In this document: in pieces, positions 42,918 through 51,259 of the stretch
How positions within the stretch are numbered: position 1 is the stretch's first letter
Layout of the letters: every line of letters begins with the position of its first letter
Assembly: GCF_008087665.1 (NCBI RefSeq)
Contig: NZ_CP042912.1
Location: 5,952,001 to 6,016,000, forward strand
DNA length: 64,000 nucleotides
From: Mariniblastus fucicola
GTDB taxonomy: Bacteria; Planctomycetota; Planctomycetia; Pirellulales; Pirellulaceae
Reading direction: 5' to 3'
Notes under the pieces: generated by a model
What the model was told of the DNA's origin: nothing
What the model saw: only the letters and a program-made list of their open reading frames with translations
The model's database searches: none
Translations under genes and position numbers: made by a program

Positions 42918-43370
42918 ATGCCGTGGGAATTCCGCGCTACTTGTCCTGAGTGTTCTCATGAATGGGAGGCCCTCACGTACACCGAGTGGATCGGCTCGGC
43001 GACGTCCGACACGCCGGTCCGACGATTCTTCTGTCCCGATTGCACAACGCATGTTTCAATCGCCACCGACTTCGACCGCGCGTCGTTCCAGAATTGGCTT
43101 CGTGGTCACCAACACTACCTGACTGCATCGGGTTTCCTGGCGCACAACATCGGTTTGATCGTCGCAATCTGTGATTCGACACCGGGCTATCTCCTACCAC
43201 TCGATACCCTGTGGTCACAACTTCACTGCCCTCCATGTGACACACCTCTAGTCGAGGGCTCGATGGACGCTCACCCAGTCACCTGCCCAAATTGCGGGAA
43301 ATGCAACGCGAAGTCACACGGTTGCCATGCCCATGTGTCGGTGCTTCGCGATGTGGACGATCAAACGTAG
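42918..43370 (+). CDS. Cassette 6: zinc-ribbon protein (duplicate of cassette 4)
   Basis: 150 residues, protein identical to cassette 4 with one silent nucleotide change. Lies in the second unit of the tandem block. Same Cys motifs and same altered R'' core. Confidence 0.7.
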   Translation: MPWEFRATCPECSHEWEALTYTEWIGSATSDTPVRRFFCPDCTTHVSIATDFDRASFQNWLRGHQHYLTASGFLAHNIGLIVAICDSTPGYLLPLDTLWSQLHCPPCDTPLVEGSMDAHPVTCPNCGKCNAKSHGCHAHVSVLRDVDDQT

Positions 43371-43377
43371 TGCAACG

Positions 43378-43522
43378 GTCACATACCATGGTTTTTACGC
43401 AGAGACCCTTCGGGCACACCTTCCACGTTTGGCGACGCGGGCTGGCCTTGGTACAATTTCCTCAGTTCAGGCATCGTTCGCTTCGTTTAGGACGGTGTCG
43501 GAAAAACCTTCCGTTGTGCGAC
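43378..43522 (+). repeat. attC site 6
   Basis: Copy of site 4: degenerate R'' 43378-43387, R' GTTGTGCGAC 43513-43522. Promoter: TTGGCG 43429-43434, 17 bp, TACAAT 43452-43457. Confidence 0.82.
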
Positions 43523-43532
43523 TCGATCAACC

Positions 43533-43829
43533 ATGAAGCCCAACCCGTATGAATCTACGAGTCCGGGCCACGTTGTCGCCAAAAGGACTGGCATCTGGCA
43601 CTGGCTTGCAGTTGCCGTCTCGTTTTTGTTTTGCTCGATTCCGGCTGGCGTTGCAGCTTACGCATGGGTAACACATTGGCAATGGCAGCGCACGGGGGCC
43701 TACGCGCGGAACAGTTTCCCGATGAACAAATTCGCTACCGATGCAACGTGGGTGGCAATTGCTTGTATCGCAATCACGGGCTGTTGCTGGGGCGTGTGGG
43801 CGATAGCAAATCGCAAACGTCATCCGTAG
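43533..43829 (+). CDS. Cassette 7: small membrane protein (duplicate of cassette 5)
   Basis: 98 residues, identical to cassette 5 (NPYES start, two membrane helices). Second unit of the tandem block. Confidence 0.68.
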   Translation: MKPNPYESTSPGHVVAKRTGIWHWLAVAVSFLFCSIPAGVAAYAWVTHWQWQRTGAYARNSFPMNKFATDATWVAIACIAITGCCWGVWAIANRKRHP

Positions 43830-43834
43830 GTTCC

Positions 43835-43977
43835 GTCGCACAACATGGTTTTTACGCTGAGGCCTACGGCACACCGCTGTCGTTTGTTGAAGCCTCCCAC
43901 TGGTGGTAGAATCTCCCTTTGTTCAAACTTGAATGGCATCGCAACGGCGGTGTCGTAAAAACCTTCCGTTGTGCGAC
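43835..43977 (+). repeat. attC site 7
   Basis: Copy of site 5: R'' GTCGCACAAC 43835-43844, R' GTTGTGCGAC 43968-43977. Promoter: TTGTTG 43884-43889, 17 bp, TAGAAT 43907-43912. Confidence 0.87.
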
Positions 43978-43985
43978 CTACCGCA

Positions 43986-44342
43986 ATGAGCAAATCGTTG
44001 CCTGAATGGCAAATCCCATCTGACCTGCGATCGCTGATCGACGCGGATGATGACTCGATGTGGGACTGCGACGATTGGTCGCCAATCATCTTGACGGTTT
44101 CTGGCGACACACAGCACGACGGGCGCGAAATCGACCTCGCTTGGCAGATCGAATACGAGACCACGGGTGTCACTGGTTACGAGTTCTGCGATCGCGTGAT
44201 CGCCGCAGTGGAATCTGCGGCTGCTGACTTGCTCCCATTGCTCAACTGTGGTGACACGGAATCCGCCGCATGCGTTATCTGGGTTGAGACCGAAGAGGCG
44301 TGTCGGCGATTGCTTGAAATCGTTTGGCCAATGGCTGACTGA
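43986..44342 (+). CDS. Cassette 8: acidic hypothetical protein
   Basis: 118 residues from ATG 43986. Strongly acidic (DADDDSMWDCDDW), then beta strands and a helical end (VIAAVESAAADLLPLL). No family recognised; the charge recalls nucleic-acid-mimicking or immunity proteins, but this is only a possibility. Confidence 0.65.
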   Translation: MSKSLPEWQIPSDLRSLIDADDDSMWDCDDWSPIILTVSGDTQHDGREIDLAWQIEYETTGVTGYEFCDRVIAAVESAAADLLPLLNCGDTESAACVIWVETEEACRRLLEIVWPMAD

Positions 44343-44356
44343 TCCGTACTTCTCCG

Positions 44357-44499
44357 GTCGCACAACATGGTTTTTACGCTAGGCCTTCGGCACACCTTGG
44401 CTCTTTGGCAACGGGCCATGGCCTTGGTACAATTTCCCGTAGTTCATACATCGCTCCCTTCGTTTAGGGCGGTGTCGTAAAAACCTTCCGTTGTGCGAC
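44357..44499 (+). repeat. attC site 8
   Basis: R'' GTCGCACAAC 44357-44366, R' GTTGTGCGAC 44490-44499. Promoter: TTGGCA 44405-44410, 17 bp, TACAAT 44428-44433. Confidence 0.88.
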
Positions 44500-44915
44500 C
44501 TACCGGAGATGCTCACATTCGATTCTCAACTCGCACCTTGTTTGTCGTTGTCACGTTCGTTGCGTTTGCTCTAGCTTGCGTTTTCGCGCTGTCGGGTTGG
44601 GTTGATCCTTTCGACGATCGCAACTTTGATTCGCAGACATGGGCGACTGCATCGCCAGACAACCGCGCCCCGATGGCACGAGATGTTGTATCACGCGTTC
44701 ACGGTATGGATCGCGATGCCGTAGTTGAGCTGCTCGGACAGCCCAGTGACCGTTTGGACGCTGCTACCGACGCGGGTGGGCATCGGCTTCGCGGCGCTGA
44801 GGTGTTCTCGTACTACATTGGCTCGTGGAGCGGGTACGGGTTCGATGACGCATTCGTATACGTCCACTTAGATGCCGATGGGCACGTGATCTACTCCGAA
44901 GTCACTGGCTACTAG
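44493..44915 (+). CDS. Cassette 9: membrane-anchored protein with BamE-like domain
   Basis: 140 residues. GTG 44493 lies inside the R' core (gttGTGcgac) and gives RFSTRTLFVVVTFVAFALAC, a typical planctomycete signal-anchor start. The C-terminal half (GMDRDAVVELLGQPSDR, then VHLDADGHV) resembles the small BamE/SmpA-type fold. Periplasm-facing is likely. Identical to cassette 11. Confidence 0.65.
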   Translation: MRPTGDAHIRFSTRTLFVVVTFVAFALACVFALSGWVDPFDDRNFDSQTWATASPDNRAPMARDVVSRVHGMDRDAVVELLGQPSDRLDAATDAGGHRLRGAEVFSYYIGSWSGYGFDDAFVYVHLDADGHVIYSEVTGY

Positions 44916-44926
44916 GTAGCTTGCCG

Positions 44927-45070
44927 GTCGCACAACATGGTTTTTACGCATGGGCCTACGGCACACCTTCCGCGTTTGGCGACGCGGACTGGCCTTGGTA
45001 CAATCTCTCGTAGTTCAGACATCTTTCGCTTCGTTCAGGGCGGTGTCGTAAAAACCTTCCGTTGTACGAC
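44927..45070 (+). repeat. attC site 9
   Basis: R'' GTCGCACAAC 44927-44936, R' GTTGTACGAC 45061-45070. Promoter: TTGGCG 44976-44981, 17 bp, TACAAT 44999-45004. Confidence 0.88.
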
Positions 45071-45077
45071 CTACCGA

Positions 45078-45479
45078 ATGGTGGATATCACGCACTCACT
45101 TCTCGACGACGAACAGCTCCGCGCTCACTTTGTGCCCGCAATGTCCTCTCGTCATAAACCGTGGTTCATCACTCTGACGCGTGATGGCGAACTTTCAAAC
45201 TCCGCCGAACCTTTGGACCATCGCCCATCCGTGCTCCTGCCTGATGCGGAACTCCAGCAGCTCGCCACTGCTTTAGCCGCGATCGACATTGACTACATGC
45301 CGGGTGCCACGGCCGATGGTGCCGATCACCGGACGCTGACGTATCGCGTTGGCTCCCGTGTTCGCCATATCATGCTCGTCGATGGCGTTTCGTCGGACTT
45401 CGCTCGCAAATCGCAATTCAATACTGCTTGGAAACTGCTCGGCAAGCTCGCCCAGCGGGTGACACGCAAGCAGGGGTGA
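45078..45479 (+). CDS. Cassette 10: hypothetical protein (duplicate of cassette 1)
   Basis: 133 residues, identical to cassette 1. The upstream attC-encoded frame (ATG 44937 in the attC left arm) runs into this ORF without a stop, but the attC promoter starts transcription after that ATG, so ATG 45078 is preferred. Confidence 0.7.
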   Translation: MVDITHSLLDDEQLRAHFVPAMSSRHKPWFITLTRDGELSNSAEPLDHRPSVLLPDAELQQLATALAAIDIDYMPGATADGADHRTLTYRVGSRVRHIMLVDGVSSDFARKSQFNTAWKLLGKLAQRVTRKQG

Positions 45480-45481
45480 CG

Positions 45482-45624
45482 GTCGTACAACATGGTTTTT
45501 ACGCTAGGCCTGCGGCACACCTTGGCTCTTTGGCAACGGGCCATGGCCTTGGTACAATTCTTGGTAGTTCAGACATCGCTCGCTTCGTTTAGGGCGGTGT
45601 CGTAAAAACCTTCCGTTGTGCGAC
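45482..45624 (+). repeat. attC site 10
   Basis: R'' GTCGTACAAC 45482-45491, R' GTTGTGCGAC 45615-45624. Promoter: TTGGCA 45530-45535, 17 bp, TACAAT 45553-45558. Confidence 0.88.
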
Positions 45625-46040
45625 CTACCGGAGATGCTCACATTCGATTCTCAACTCGCACCTTGTTTGTCGTTGTCACGTTCGTTGCGTTTGCTCTAGC
45701 TTGCGTTTTCGCGCTGTCGGGTTGGGTTGATCCTTTCGACGATCGCAACTTTGATTCGCAGACATGGGCGACTGCATCGCCAGACAACCGCGCCCCGATG
45801 GCACGAGATGTTGTATCACGCGTTCACGGTATGGATCGCGATGCCGTAGTTGAGCTGCTCGGACAGCCCAGTGACCGTTTGGACGCTGCTACCGACGCGG
45901 GTGGGCATCGGCTTCGCGGCGCTGAGGTGTTCTCGTACTACATTGGCTCGTGGAGCGGGTACGGGTTCGATGACGCATTCGTATACGTCCACTTAGATGC
46001 CGATGGGCACGTGATCTACTCCGAAGTCACTGGCTACTAG
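45618..46040 (+). CDS. Cassette 11: membrane-anchored BamE-like protein (duplicate of cassette 9)
   Basis: 140 residues from a GTG in the attC core, identical to cassette 9. Confidence 0.65.
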   Translation: MRPTGDAHIRFSTRTLFVVVTFVAFALACVFALSGWVDPFDDRNFDSQTWATASPDNRAPMARDVVSRVHGMDRDAVVELLGQPSDRLDAATDAGGHRLRGAEVFSYYIGSWSGYGFDDAFVYVHLDADGHVIYSEVTGY

Positions 46041-46051
46041 GTAGCTTGCCG

Positions 46052-46195
46052 GTCGCACAACATGGTTTTTACGCATGGGCCTACGGCACACCTTCCGCGT
46101 TTGGCGACGCGGACTGGCCTTGGTACAATCTCTCGTAGTTCAGACATCTTTCGCTTCGTTCAGGGCGGTGTCGTAAAAACCTTCCGTTGTGCGAT
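46052..46195 (+). repeat. attC site 11
   Basis: Copy of site 9 on the left; R'' GTCGCACAAC 46052-46061, R' GTTGTGCGAT 46186-46195. Promoter: TTGGCG 46101-46106, 17 bp, TACAAT 46124-46129. Confidence 0.88.
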
Positions 46196-46485
46196 TCAGG
46201 CTATCGGTGATTGACGACTCCTACAATTCTGACGGCCTCGTGATCGTAACCGCTCAATTGCGTGACGCTGACGTGCGCGACGAATTCTGGCATCACATCG
46301 AATCGCTGATTGGCGAACGCGTCAATGAATACACCTTTGAATTCTCAACCTCGGATTGGGATGACGGACTTTGGAATGACGAGCTTGAATGGCTCACCGA
46401 ATTTCTCGATGGAACGGGCGAATCTATCATCATCTGGCGGTTTGCGGACGACTGTCACAATCGCTACGTCTTGGGTAGCGTTTGA
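46189..46485 (+). CDS. Cassette 12: hypothetical acidic protein
   Basis: 98 residues from GTG 46189 inside the R' core (gttGTGcgat), giving RFRLSVIDDSYNSDGLVIV. Acidic, tryptophan-rich end (DWDDGLWNDELEWL). No family recognised. Unusual core GTTGTGCGAT is matched by its own R'' ATCGCACAAC. Confidence 0.62.
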   Translation: MRFRLSVIDDSYNSDGLVIVTAQLRDADVRDEFWHHIESLIGERVNEYTFEFSTSDWDDGLWNDELEWLTEFLDGTGESIIIWRFADDCHNRYVLGSV

Positions 46486-46700
46486 ATCGCACAACATGGT
46501 TTTTACGCAAGGCCACGGCTTCGACGTTGGAGCATCATTTGGCTTGCAACGCTTGTTCGCTCCGTTGCCGCGTAATGGTTTGCGACGCCGTGGACACCGC
46601 CTCTTTGGCAACGTCGATTCTTTTTGGTAAGCTGATCTGTGTTGCGACGCTTTTTGACTTCGGAGAGAAGCGGTGTCGTAAAAACCTTCCGTTGGGCGAC
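46486..46700 (+). repeat. attC site 12 (long variant)
   Basis: 215 bp instead of ~143: a different central loop with GACGCCGTGGACACCG and CTTCGGAGAGAAGCGG, shared with sites 32 and 35. R'' ATCGCACAAC 46486-46495, R' GTTGGGCGAC 46691-46700. Promoter kept: TTGGCA 46605-46610, 17 bp, TAAGCT 46628-46633. Confidence 0.85.
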
Positions 46701-46708
46701 CTAGATCA

Positions 46709-47128
46709 ATGCGAATCCGAACGGTACTGGTTGTTGTCGCGGCCATCGCAGTTCTCGCGTTCGTCGCTAATTCGTTCGTCACCACGATCCCGCCACACTC
46801 GATGACGTTGACCGCGATGACCGAGACTCATGTTCGCATGCATCTTTACATGCTTGAGCATCGCGAATGCCCCGACAGCCTTTCTGAGCTACCAAAACGT
46901 GATGGTTACATGAATCGAACCACCGATGGCTGGGGACGCCCGCTGATCTATTCCGTCTCGGATGATGGCGTGATCTCGCTTTCGAGCCTTGGGCGGGATG
47001 GCATGGTGGGCGGTACTGGTGATGATCGCGATGACACACGACGCTTTCGCACGCGAAACGACGATGGCACCTTGAACATTGACGACGATCTTTGGACGGT
47101 TACCTCCGAAGTTCACGCCCCCAAGTAG
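46709..47128 (+). CDS. Cassette 13: GspG-like membrane-anchored protein
   Basis: 139 residues. N-terminal hydrophobic anchor (TVLVVVAAIAVLAFVA), then a helix and WGRPLIYSVSDDG, SLGRDGMVGGTGDDRDD, the calcium-loop region of type II secretion pseudopilins (GspG). The prepilin cleavage motif is absent, so it is likely a soluble-domain homologue fixed by its anchor. Role unknown. Confidence 0.68.
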   Translation: MRIRTVLVVVAAIAVLAFVANSFVTTIPPHSMTLTAMTETHVRMHLYMLEHRECPDSLSELPKRDGYMNRTTDGWGRPLIYSVSDDGVISLSSLGRDGMVGGTGDDRDDTRRFRTRNDDGTLNIDDDLWTVTSEVHAPK

Positions 47129-47136
47129 TGCCGCCG

Positions 47137-47282
47137 GTCGCCCAACATGGTTTTTACGCTGAGTCGCTTCGCGATCACCTTCCATGTTTCGCGCGCGCGG
47201 GCTTTTGTTGGTAAACTCTTCCATAACTCAGAGTCACCCGCTTCGTTCATGGCGGTGACGTAAAAACCTTCCGTTAGGCGGC
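47137..47282 (+). repeat. attC site 13
   Basis: R'' GTCGCCCAAC 47137-47146, R' GTTAGGCGGC 47273-47282. -10 TAAACT 47212-47217 is present but the -35 position reads TCGCGC, so the promoter is probably weak. Confidence 0.86.
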
Positions 47283-47290
47283 ACAGCAAC

Positions 47291-47665
47291 TTGTACTACA
47301 TCGGTGGCAAGGCGAACTCTGATTTCGACTTCGACGGGTTGGTTGCCGATCTGCTCGCGTCGTTTCCCGCTTCAACCGTGATCACAGATGACTACTACGC
47401 CGATCGCCTCGAACGCAACTTGACCCTCGCGCGCGACAACGGTTGGCCGCTCGACTCGCCTTCAATCGAATGCCTGAAACGCGTCGGGACAGAACACGGC
47501 CTTCAGCGACACATTTCCGTTGCTGTGTCGCCATCGCTGACTTTTGATTCTCGTATCGACAAACTGGGCGTGTTCATGATCTCCGGCGACAACTTCAACG
47601 AATCTGACGCTGCACCGCTGCTGGACGTGTTGCGTCGTTACCCACTGGCGATTGAGACCGAATAG
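47291..47665 (+). CDS. Cassette 14: hypothetical protein
   Basis: 124 residues from TTG 47291. Begins YYIGGKANSDFDFDGLVADLL; later a DNGWPLDSPSIECLKRVG stretch. No family recognised. Start and end cores match over 11 bp (GTTAGGCGGCA / TGCCGCCTAAC). Confidence 0.62.
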   Translation: MYYIGGKANSDFDFDGLVADLLASFPASTVITDDYYADRLERNLTLARDNGWPLDSPSIECLKRVGTEHGLQRHISVAVSPSLTFDSRIDKLGVFMISGDNFNESDAAPLLDVLRRYPLAIETE

Positions 47666-47675
47666 GTAGTTCGGT

Positions 47676-47817
47676 GCCGCCTAACATGGTTTTTACGCTA
47701 GGCCTTCGGCACACCTTCCCAGTTTGGCGACACGGGCTGGCATTGGTACAATTTCCAGTAGTTCAGACTCGCTCGCTTCGTTCAGGGCGGTGTCGTAAAA
47801 ACCTTCCGTTAGCGGAC
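47676..47817 (+). repeat. attC site 14
   Basis: R'' GCCGCCTAAC 47676-47685, R' GTTAGCGGAC 47808-47817. Promoter: TTGGCG 47724-47729, 17 bp, TACAAT 47747-47752. Confidence 0.88.
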
Positions 47818-47832
47818 GCTAGTTATTCACAT

Positions 47833-48147
47833 ATGGGCGCCGAATTCAGAATCGAAATCACGCCGATCGTAGAATCGCTGGATTCGCCTTGTGACGCCGT
47901 ATTCGCTGGCACTGATTGGAAACGGATTCCGACCTCACTCGTCGAACATCCGGATGGCATCGGCGTTCAATCTGGCGCGGTTCCACGCGATCCGTCGTGG
48001 CCTCACGTCGCCGACATCTGCGCCAACGACGACGGTACATTCTACGCCGTCGCCCACTGTACTGACGGCGTTCACTTTCTTCACGCACTGAAGGGACAAC
48101 TGGAAACTGCTGGCCATTCGGTCGTTCTCAATGACGACTACTACTAA
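47833..48147 (+). CDS. Cassette 15: hypothetical protein
   Basis: 104 residues from ATG 47833. Beta-rich (EFRIEITPIVESLDSP, GTFYAVAHCTDGVHF), ending NDDYY. No family recognised. Confidence 0.64.
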   Translation: MGAEFRIEITPIVESLDSPCDAVFAGTDWKRIPTSLVEHPDGIGVQSGAVPRDPSWPHVADICANDDGTFYAVAHCTDGVHFLHALKGQLETAGHSVVLNDDYY

Positions 48148-48171
48148 TGGAGCGTTTTCTCGCGATTCCGC

Positions 48172-48315
48172 GTCCGCTAACATGGTTTTTACGCTAGTCG
48201 CTGCGCGATCACCTTCGCTCTTTGGCAACGGGCGTTCGCATTGGTACAATCTTTCTCAACTCAGAGTCAACCGCTTCGTTTACGGCGGTGACGTAAAAAC
48301 CATCCGTTGTGCGGC
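48172..48315 (+). repeat. attC site 15
   Basis: R'' GTCCGCTAAC 48172-48181, R' GTTGTGCGGC 48306-48315; L' reads CGTAAAAACC followed by ATCC. Promoter: TTGGCA 48222-48227, 17 bp, TACAAT 48245-48250. Confidence 0.87.
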
Positions 48316-48326
48316 AAAGCTCGCTC

Positions 48327-48686
48327 ATGAATTCAATCGTGTCCGAGGTCATCGCCTACGTGAACGACTCGGATACCGTTCCGGCGTCACTTGCGTCCGC
48401 GCACGATGCAATTGGCCGCATTCCGTTGCGAGTCGTTTGTATCAATCTGGCCGGATGGTGGCGTCGGCAGTTCCTGCAAACTTCTCGACATCCATACCTC
48501 TCAATGAACCCGGCTCATGATTGGTGCTCCAACTTGTTGGCAATCGTTGAATCGACGCCTGAATTGGCCGCAATCACGGACATCTCCGATCGCCGGTGTG
48601 CATTCGCGCCCTCACTAACAGCGGAATCTATCGCTGAAATCAACGAATACGCTCGCGACCACTACAACCCGTCACTTCGATCGTAG
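48327..48686 (+). CDS. Cassette 16: hypothetical protein
   Basis: 119 residues from ATG 48327. Helical, aromatic-rich (INLAGWWRRQFLQTSRHPY), Cys at three positions. No family recognised and no membrane helix. Confidence 0.63.
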   Translation: MNSIVSEVIAYVNDSDTVPASLASAHDAIGRIPLRVVCINLAGWWRRQFLQTSRHPYLSMNPAHDWCSNLLAIVESTPELAAITDISDRRCAFAPSLTAESIAEINEYARDHYNPSLRS

Positions 48687-48693
48687 TTCATTT

Positions 48694-48837
48694 GCCGCAC
48701 AACATGGTTTTTACGCTAGGCCTTCGGCACACCTCCGCTTGTTTGGCAACGGGCGATGGCATTGGTACAATTTTCTCGTGATTCAAACTCCACCGCTTCG
48801 TGTTGGGCGGTGTCGTAAAAACCTTCCGTTGTGTGAC
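48694..48837 (+). repeat. attC site 16
   Basis: R'' GCCGCACAAC 48694-48703, R' GTTGTGTGAC 48828-48837. Promoter: TTGGCA 48743-48748, 17 bp, TACAAT 48766-48771. Confidence 0.88.
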
Positions 48838-48845
48838 CTACCGTT

Positions 48846-49127
48846 TTGATTCGATTCCAGATTCACGCTGCCATGAATGAACGCCCTGCGTTCTGGTTCG
48901 CGGAACAACTGGACGCAGGTGACTTCCGGCTAACCGACGATTCAACGCTTGGTGGCGTGCCTTTGCGACCGCAGGTGACTATGCCACGCGTCGCCGAGCG
49001 CGATGATGGGACGCGTCCGAAGGTTTTCGCATTCTATCCAGTGACGCGATCCGACCTCTCGCGCCTTGCTGTCGGTGACATTGTCGAACTGGTCGCAAAG
49101 CCTACTGGCGATTCACCGGTCACATAA
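48846..49127 (+). CDS. Cassette 17: hypothetical protein
   Basis: 93 residues from TTG 48846 (ATG 48873 is an alternative). The stop TAA lies inside the attC R'' core, so the coding end and the recombination site overlap. VFAFYPVTRSDLSRLAVGDIVELV is the only notable block. No family recognised. Confidence 0.58.
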   Translation: MIRFQIHAAMNERPAFWFAEQLDAGDFRLTDDSTLGGVPLRPQVTMPRVAERDDGTRPKVFAFYPVTRSDLSRLAVGDIVELVAKPTGDSPVT

Positions 49128-49335
49128 CATGGTTTTGCCGCACAGCCGCGGCTTCGTCGTTGGAGAACCTTTCGGTGGGTCACGTTCAACCGCTTCGGTA
49201 ACGCGTTCTGGTAGGTCACGCCGCGGACGCCTCATTTGGTTGGCAACTTTTTCTGACATTGGTAGAATCAAACGGCTTGCCACGTTTTCTCGATTCGGTC
49301 ACGAACGGCGTCGGCAAAACCTTCCGTTAGCGGAC
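49119..49335 (+). repeat. attC site 17 (long variant with compensatory arms)
   Basis: 217 bp. The left arm reads GGTTTTGCCG and the right arm CGGCAAAACC in place of GGTTTTTACG and CGTAAAAACC, so both changed together. R'' GTCACATAAC 49119-49128, R' GTTAGCGGAC 49326-49335. Promoter: TTGGCA 49240-49245, 17 bp, TAGAAT 49263-49268. Confidence 0.84.
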
Positions 49336-49348
49336 CCTAGCTTTCACC

Positions 49349-49786
49349 ATGGACGACGACGAACTGCTCGACATCGCGTCCAAACTCGAATCTGCTTCGG
49401 ACAACGACGCTGCCCATTCCCAGCTTTCCGCTGGCAAACCGTGGTTGTGGCTCACCGGCAATCGTGACGCCCTTCTTCGTTTTGCCGCTGCTTTTCTCCG
49501 CGCGGCTGCTGCACCAATCCCGGACGACGAATGTCGCGCCGAACCAACCATTCTTGAACATCGTCAAATTAACGACGCCAAAACGGACTACACTCTCGGT
49601 GCGACTCAACGCATTGACGAATTCCCCGAGAATCCGGATGTTATAGCGGAGCGTAAACGAAATGCGTGGCGGAACGACCGTGGCGCGTTGCTCGGTTGCG
49701 GTGTCGTTGGGTTCATACTCCTGTCGATACTCATTTCTGCAATCGCGTTCTGGTGGCATGTAATCACAGGCACGCCGCTACGGTAG
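49349..49786 (+). CDS. Cassette 18: C-terminally anchored membrane protein
   Basis: 145 residues. Acidic soluble N-terminus (MDDDELLDIASKLES), a GNRDALLRFAAAFLRAAA helix near 38, then one C-terminal membrane helix (LLGCGVVGFILLSILISAIAF). Tail-anchored topology. No family recognised. Confidence 0.65.
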   Translation: MDDDELLDIASKLESASDNDAAHSQLSAGKPWLWLTGNRDALLRFAAAFLRAAAAPIPDDECRAEPTILEHRQINDAKTDYTLGATQRIDEFPENPDVIAERKRNAWRNDRGALLGCGVVGFILLSILISAIAFWWHVITGTPLR

Positions 49787-49793
49787 TTCGCGG

Positions 49794-49937
49794 GTCCGCT
49801 AACATGGTTTTTACGCTGTGGCCTTCGGCACACCGCTGTCGTTTGTTCAAGCTTCCCGCTGGTGGTAGAATCTCTCATAGTTCAGGCATCACTCGCTTCG
49901 TTTAGGGCGGTGTCGTAAAAACCTTCCGTTAGCGGAC
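49794..49937 (+). repeat. attC site 18
   Basis: R'' GTCCGCTAAC 49794-49803, R' GTTAGCGGAC 49928-49937. Promoter: TTGTTC 49843-49848, 17 bp, TAGAAT 49866-49871. Confidence 0.87.
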
Positions 49938-49979
49938 ACTGACCGCTCCGTCTTTTCTTAACCCAACCACGAGAAAACC

Positions 49980-51029
49980 GTGATTGTCAACTCAGCTTTC
50001 GAGCTTGCGGATGAAAGGGATCACCTTTACGACGCACTTACAGATTTCACACCGAACGGGCGTCGCGAACATTATGCTTCGTGGCTTGAATCGCAAGGAC
50101 ATGCGGCCAGAGCAGGAACCGTTCGAGCAACAATTGCTGCATACAACGAACTCGATTGCAGTTTCCTGTCGAACCCAGCCGGAACTGAACATTGGCAACG
50201 TGTTATCGCCATCCCGCTACTGATGCGGCTAATCGACGAAGGCCAGCAATTCACTGAACGGGAGTTAATCGACCTTCGGAACCTTGTGTTTCCCAGAATC
50301 CGCCCGTGCCTGACGCTGAGCTATGAGCCCGCCAAATCAACTCCCGATGTAGGCGCAAGCTATTTATGGGGCCACCCGGACCTCCTTGAGAATCAAGAGT
50401 GGCCGAAAATCGCTGAGTGTTCCGATTGGTTTTCAGCAAAAGATCAGCTACCCCAAGATCAACACTGCGCATTCCTTGGGCAATTTCGGTTTTCAGATCT
50501 ATCCGAGACACTGCTGGGTAGGGAGCTTCCTAGCTCAGGCGGATTTTCGATTTTTGCGATCACTGAAACGGATTCACTTGGCATCCAAGAGACAGTAGTT
50601 CGGCCATGGTCACCTGAGCAGCAACTTGTGCGATTTGAGCCGCCAGAGGACTTAATTACTGACCGGCTTGGCGATTCCTGCAACAGCCCAAAGCGACCGC
50701 ACACGATTACCCTGACGGAAGCGATCTCTATCCCTGACGCTGCATCGCCAACTTTCGGCGCACTAATCCCAGAATGCAAGTGGAGTGAGAAATTCGGCGA
50801 TCTTTACTCTTCAATGATGGCTGAATGCAATGAGGACACACTGGGCATCGGCGGCTACCTTCGGGGGACAAGTGGTGATGACCCGAGCCCCGACACCAAC
50901 CACATGCGTTTCGTGGTTTTGAGGGTTACCCCAGAGGCGGGTATCGTTCACTTCGCTATTCCGAACGAAGACATCGAGAAAGGCTGCTTGAACAGAGTTC
51001 AGTACGTATGGTCCGACTGGGACAGCTAA
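49980..51029 (+). CDS. Cassette 19: YwqG-family (DUF1963) protein with TIGR02996-like N-terminus
   Basis: 349 residues from GTG, the longest cassette protein in the array. The N-terminus (LYDALTDFTPNGRREHYASWLESQG) recalls the planctomycete TIGR02996 companion domain. The rest fits DUF1963: YLWGHPDLLENQEWPKI, HCAFLGQFRFSDLSE, then FVVLRVTPEAG. YwqG proteins often occur with polymorphic toxins, so immunity is possible. The cassette also carries ~90 nt after the stop before its attC. Confidence 0.7.
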   Translation: MIVNSAFELADERDHLYDALTDFTPNGRREHYASWLESQGHAARAGTVRATIAAYNELDCSFLSNPAGTEHWQRVIAIPLLMRLIDEGQQFTERELIDLRNLVFPRIRPCLTLSYEPAKSTPDVGASYLWGHPDLLENQEWPKIAECSDWFSAKDQLPQDQHCAFLGQFRFSDLSETLLGRELPSSGGFSIFAITETDSLGIQETVVRPWSPEQQLVRFEPPEDLITDRLGDSCNSPKRPHTITLTEAISIPDAASPTFGALIPECKWSEKFGDLYSSMMAECNEDTLGIGGYLRGTSGDDPSPDTNHMRFVVLRVTPEAGIVHFAIPNEDIEKGCLNRVQYVWSDWDS

Positions 51030-51108
51030 CGGACAAACGAATAGACGCGAACAAGATCGCGCCGTGATTAATGCGCGATTCAAACGCGTGGCCTTTTCGG
51101 GATCCCGT

Positions 51109-51251
51109 GTCCGCTAACATGGTTTTTACGCTAGGCCTTCGGCACACCTTCCATGTTTGGCGACGCGGGCTGGCCTTGGTACAATTTCTCGTAATTCAGG
51201 CATCGTTCGCTTCGTTTAAGGCGGTGTCGTAAAAACCTTCCGTTGTGTGCC
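51109..51251 (+). repeat. attC site 19
   Basis: R'' GTCCGCTAAC 51109-51118, R' GTTGTGTGCC 51242-51251. Promoter: TTGGCG 51157-51162, 17 bp, TACAAT 51180-51185. Confidence 0.88.
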
Positions 51252-51259
51252 ACAGATCA

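Larger units (their letters stand above)
41822..43967 (+). repeat. Tandem duplication of a two-cassette block (2 x 1,073 bp)
   Basis: 41822-42894 (cassettes 4 and 5 with their attC sites) repeats as 42895-43967 (cassettes 6 and 7). I found one difference, C to T near 42288/43361, silent in the Zn-ribbon gene. The near-identity indicates a very recent event or ongoing recombination. Confidence 0.9.
44490..46185 (+). repeat. Repeated cassettes: 9 equals 11 with a copy of cassette 1 between
   Basis: Cassette 9 with its attC (44490-45060) recurs as 45615-46185, and the cassette between (45061-45614) is a copy of cassette 1 (40174-40727), 4.9 kb away. I saw no differences. The scattered copies fit excision and reinsertion or recombination between repeats. 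Confidence 0.88.
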
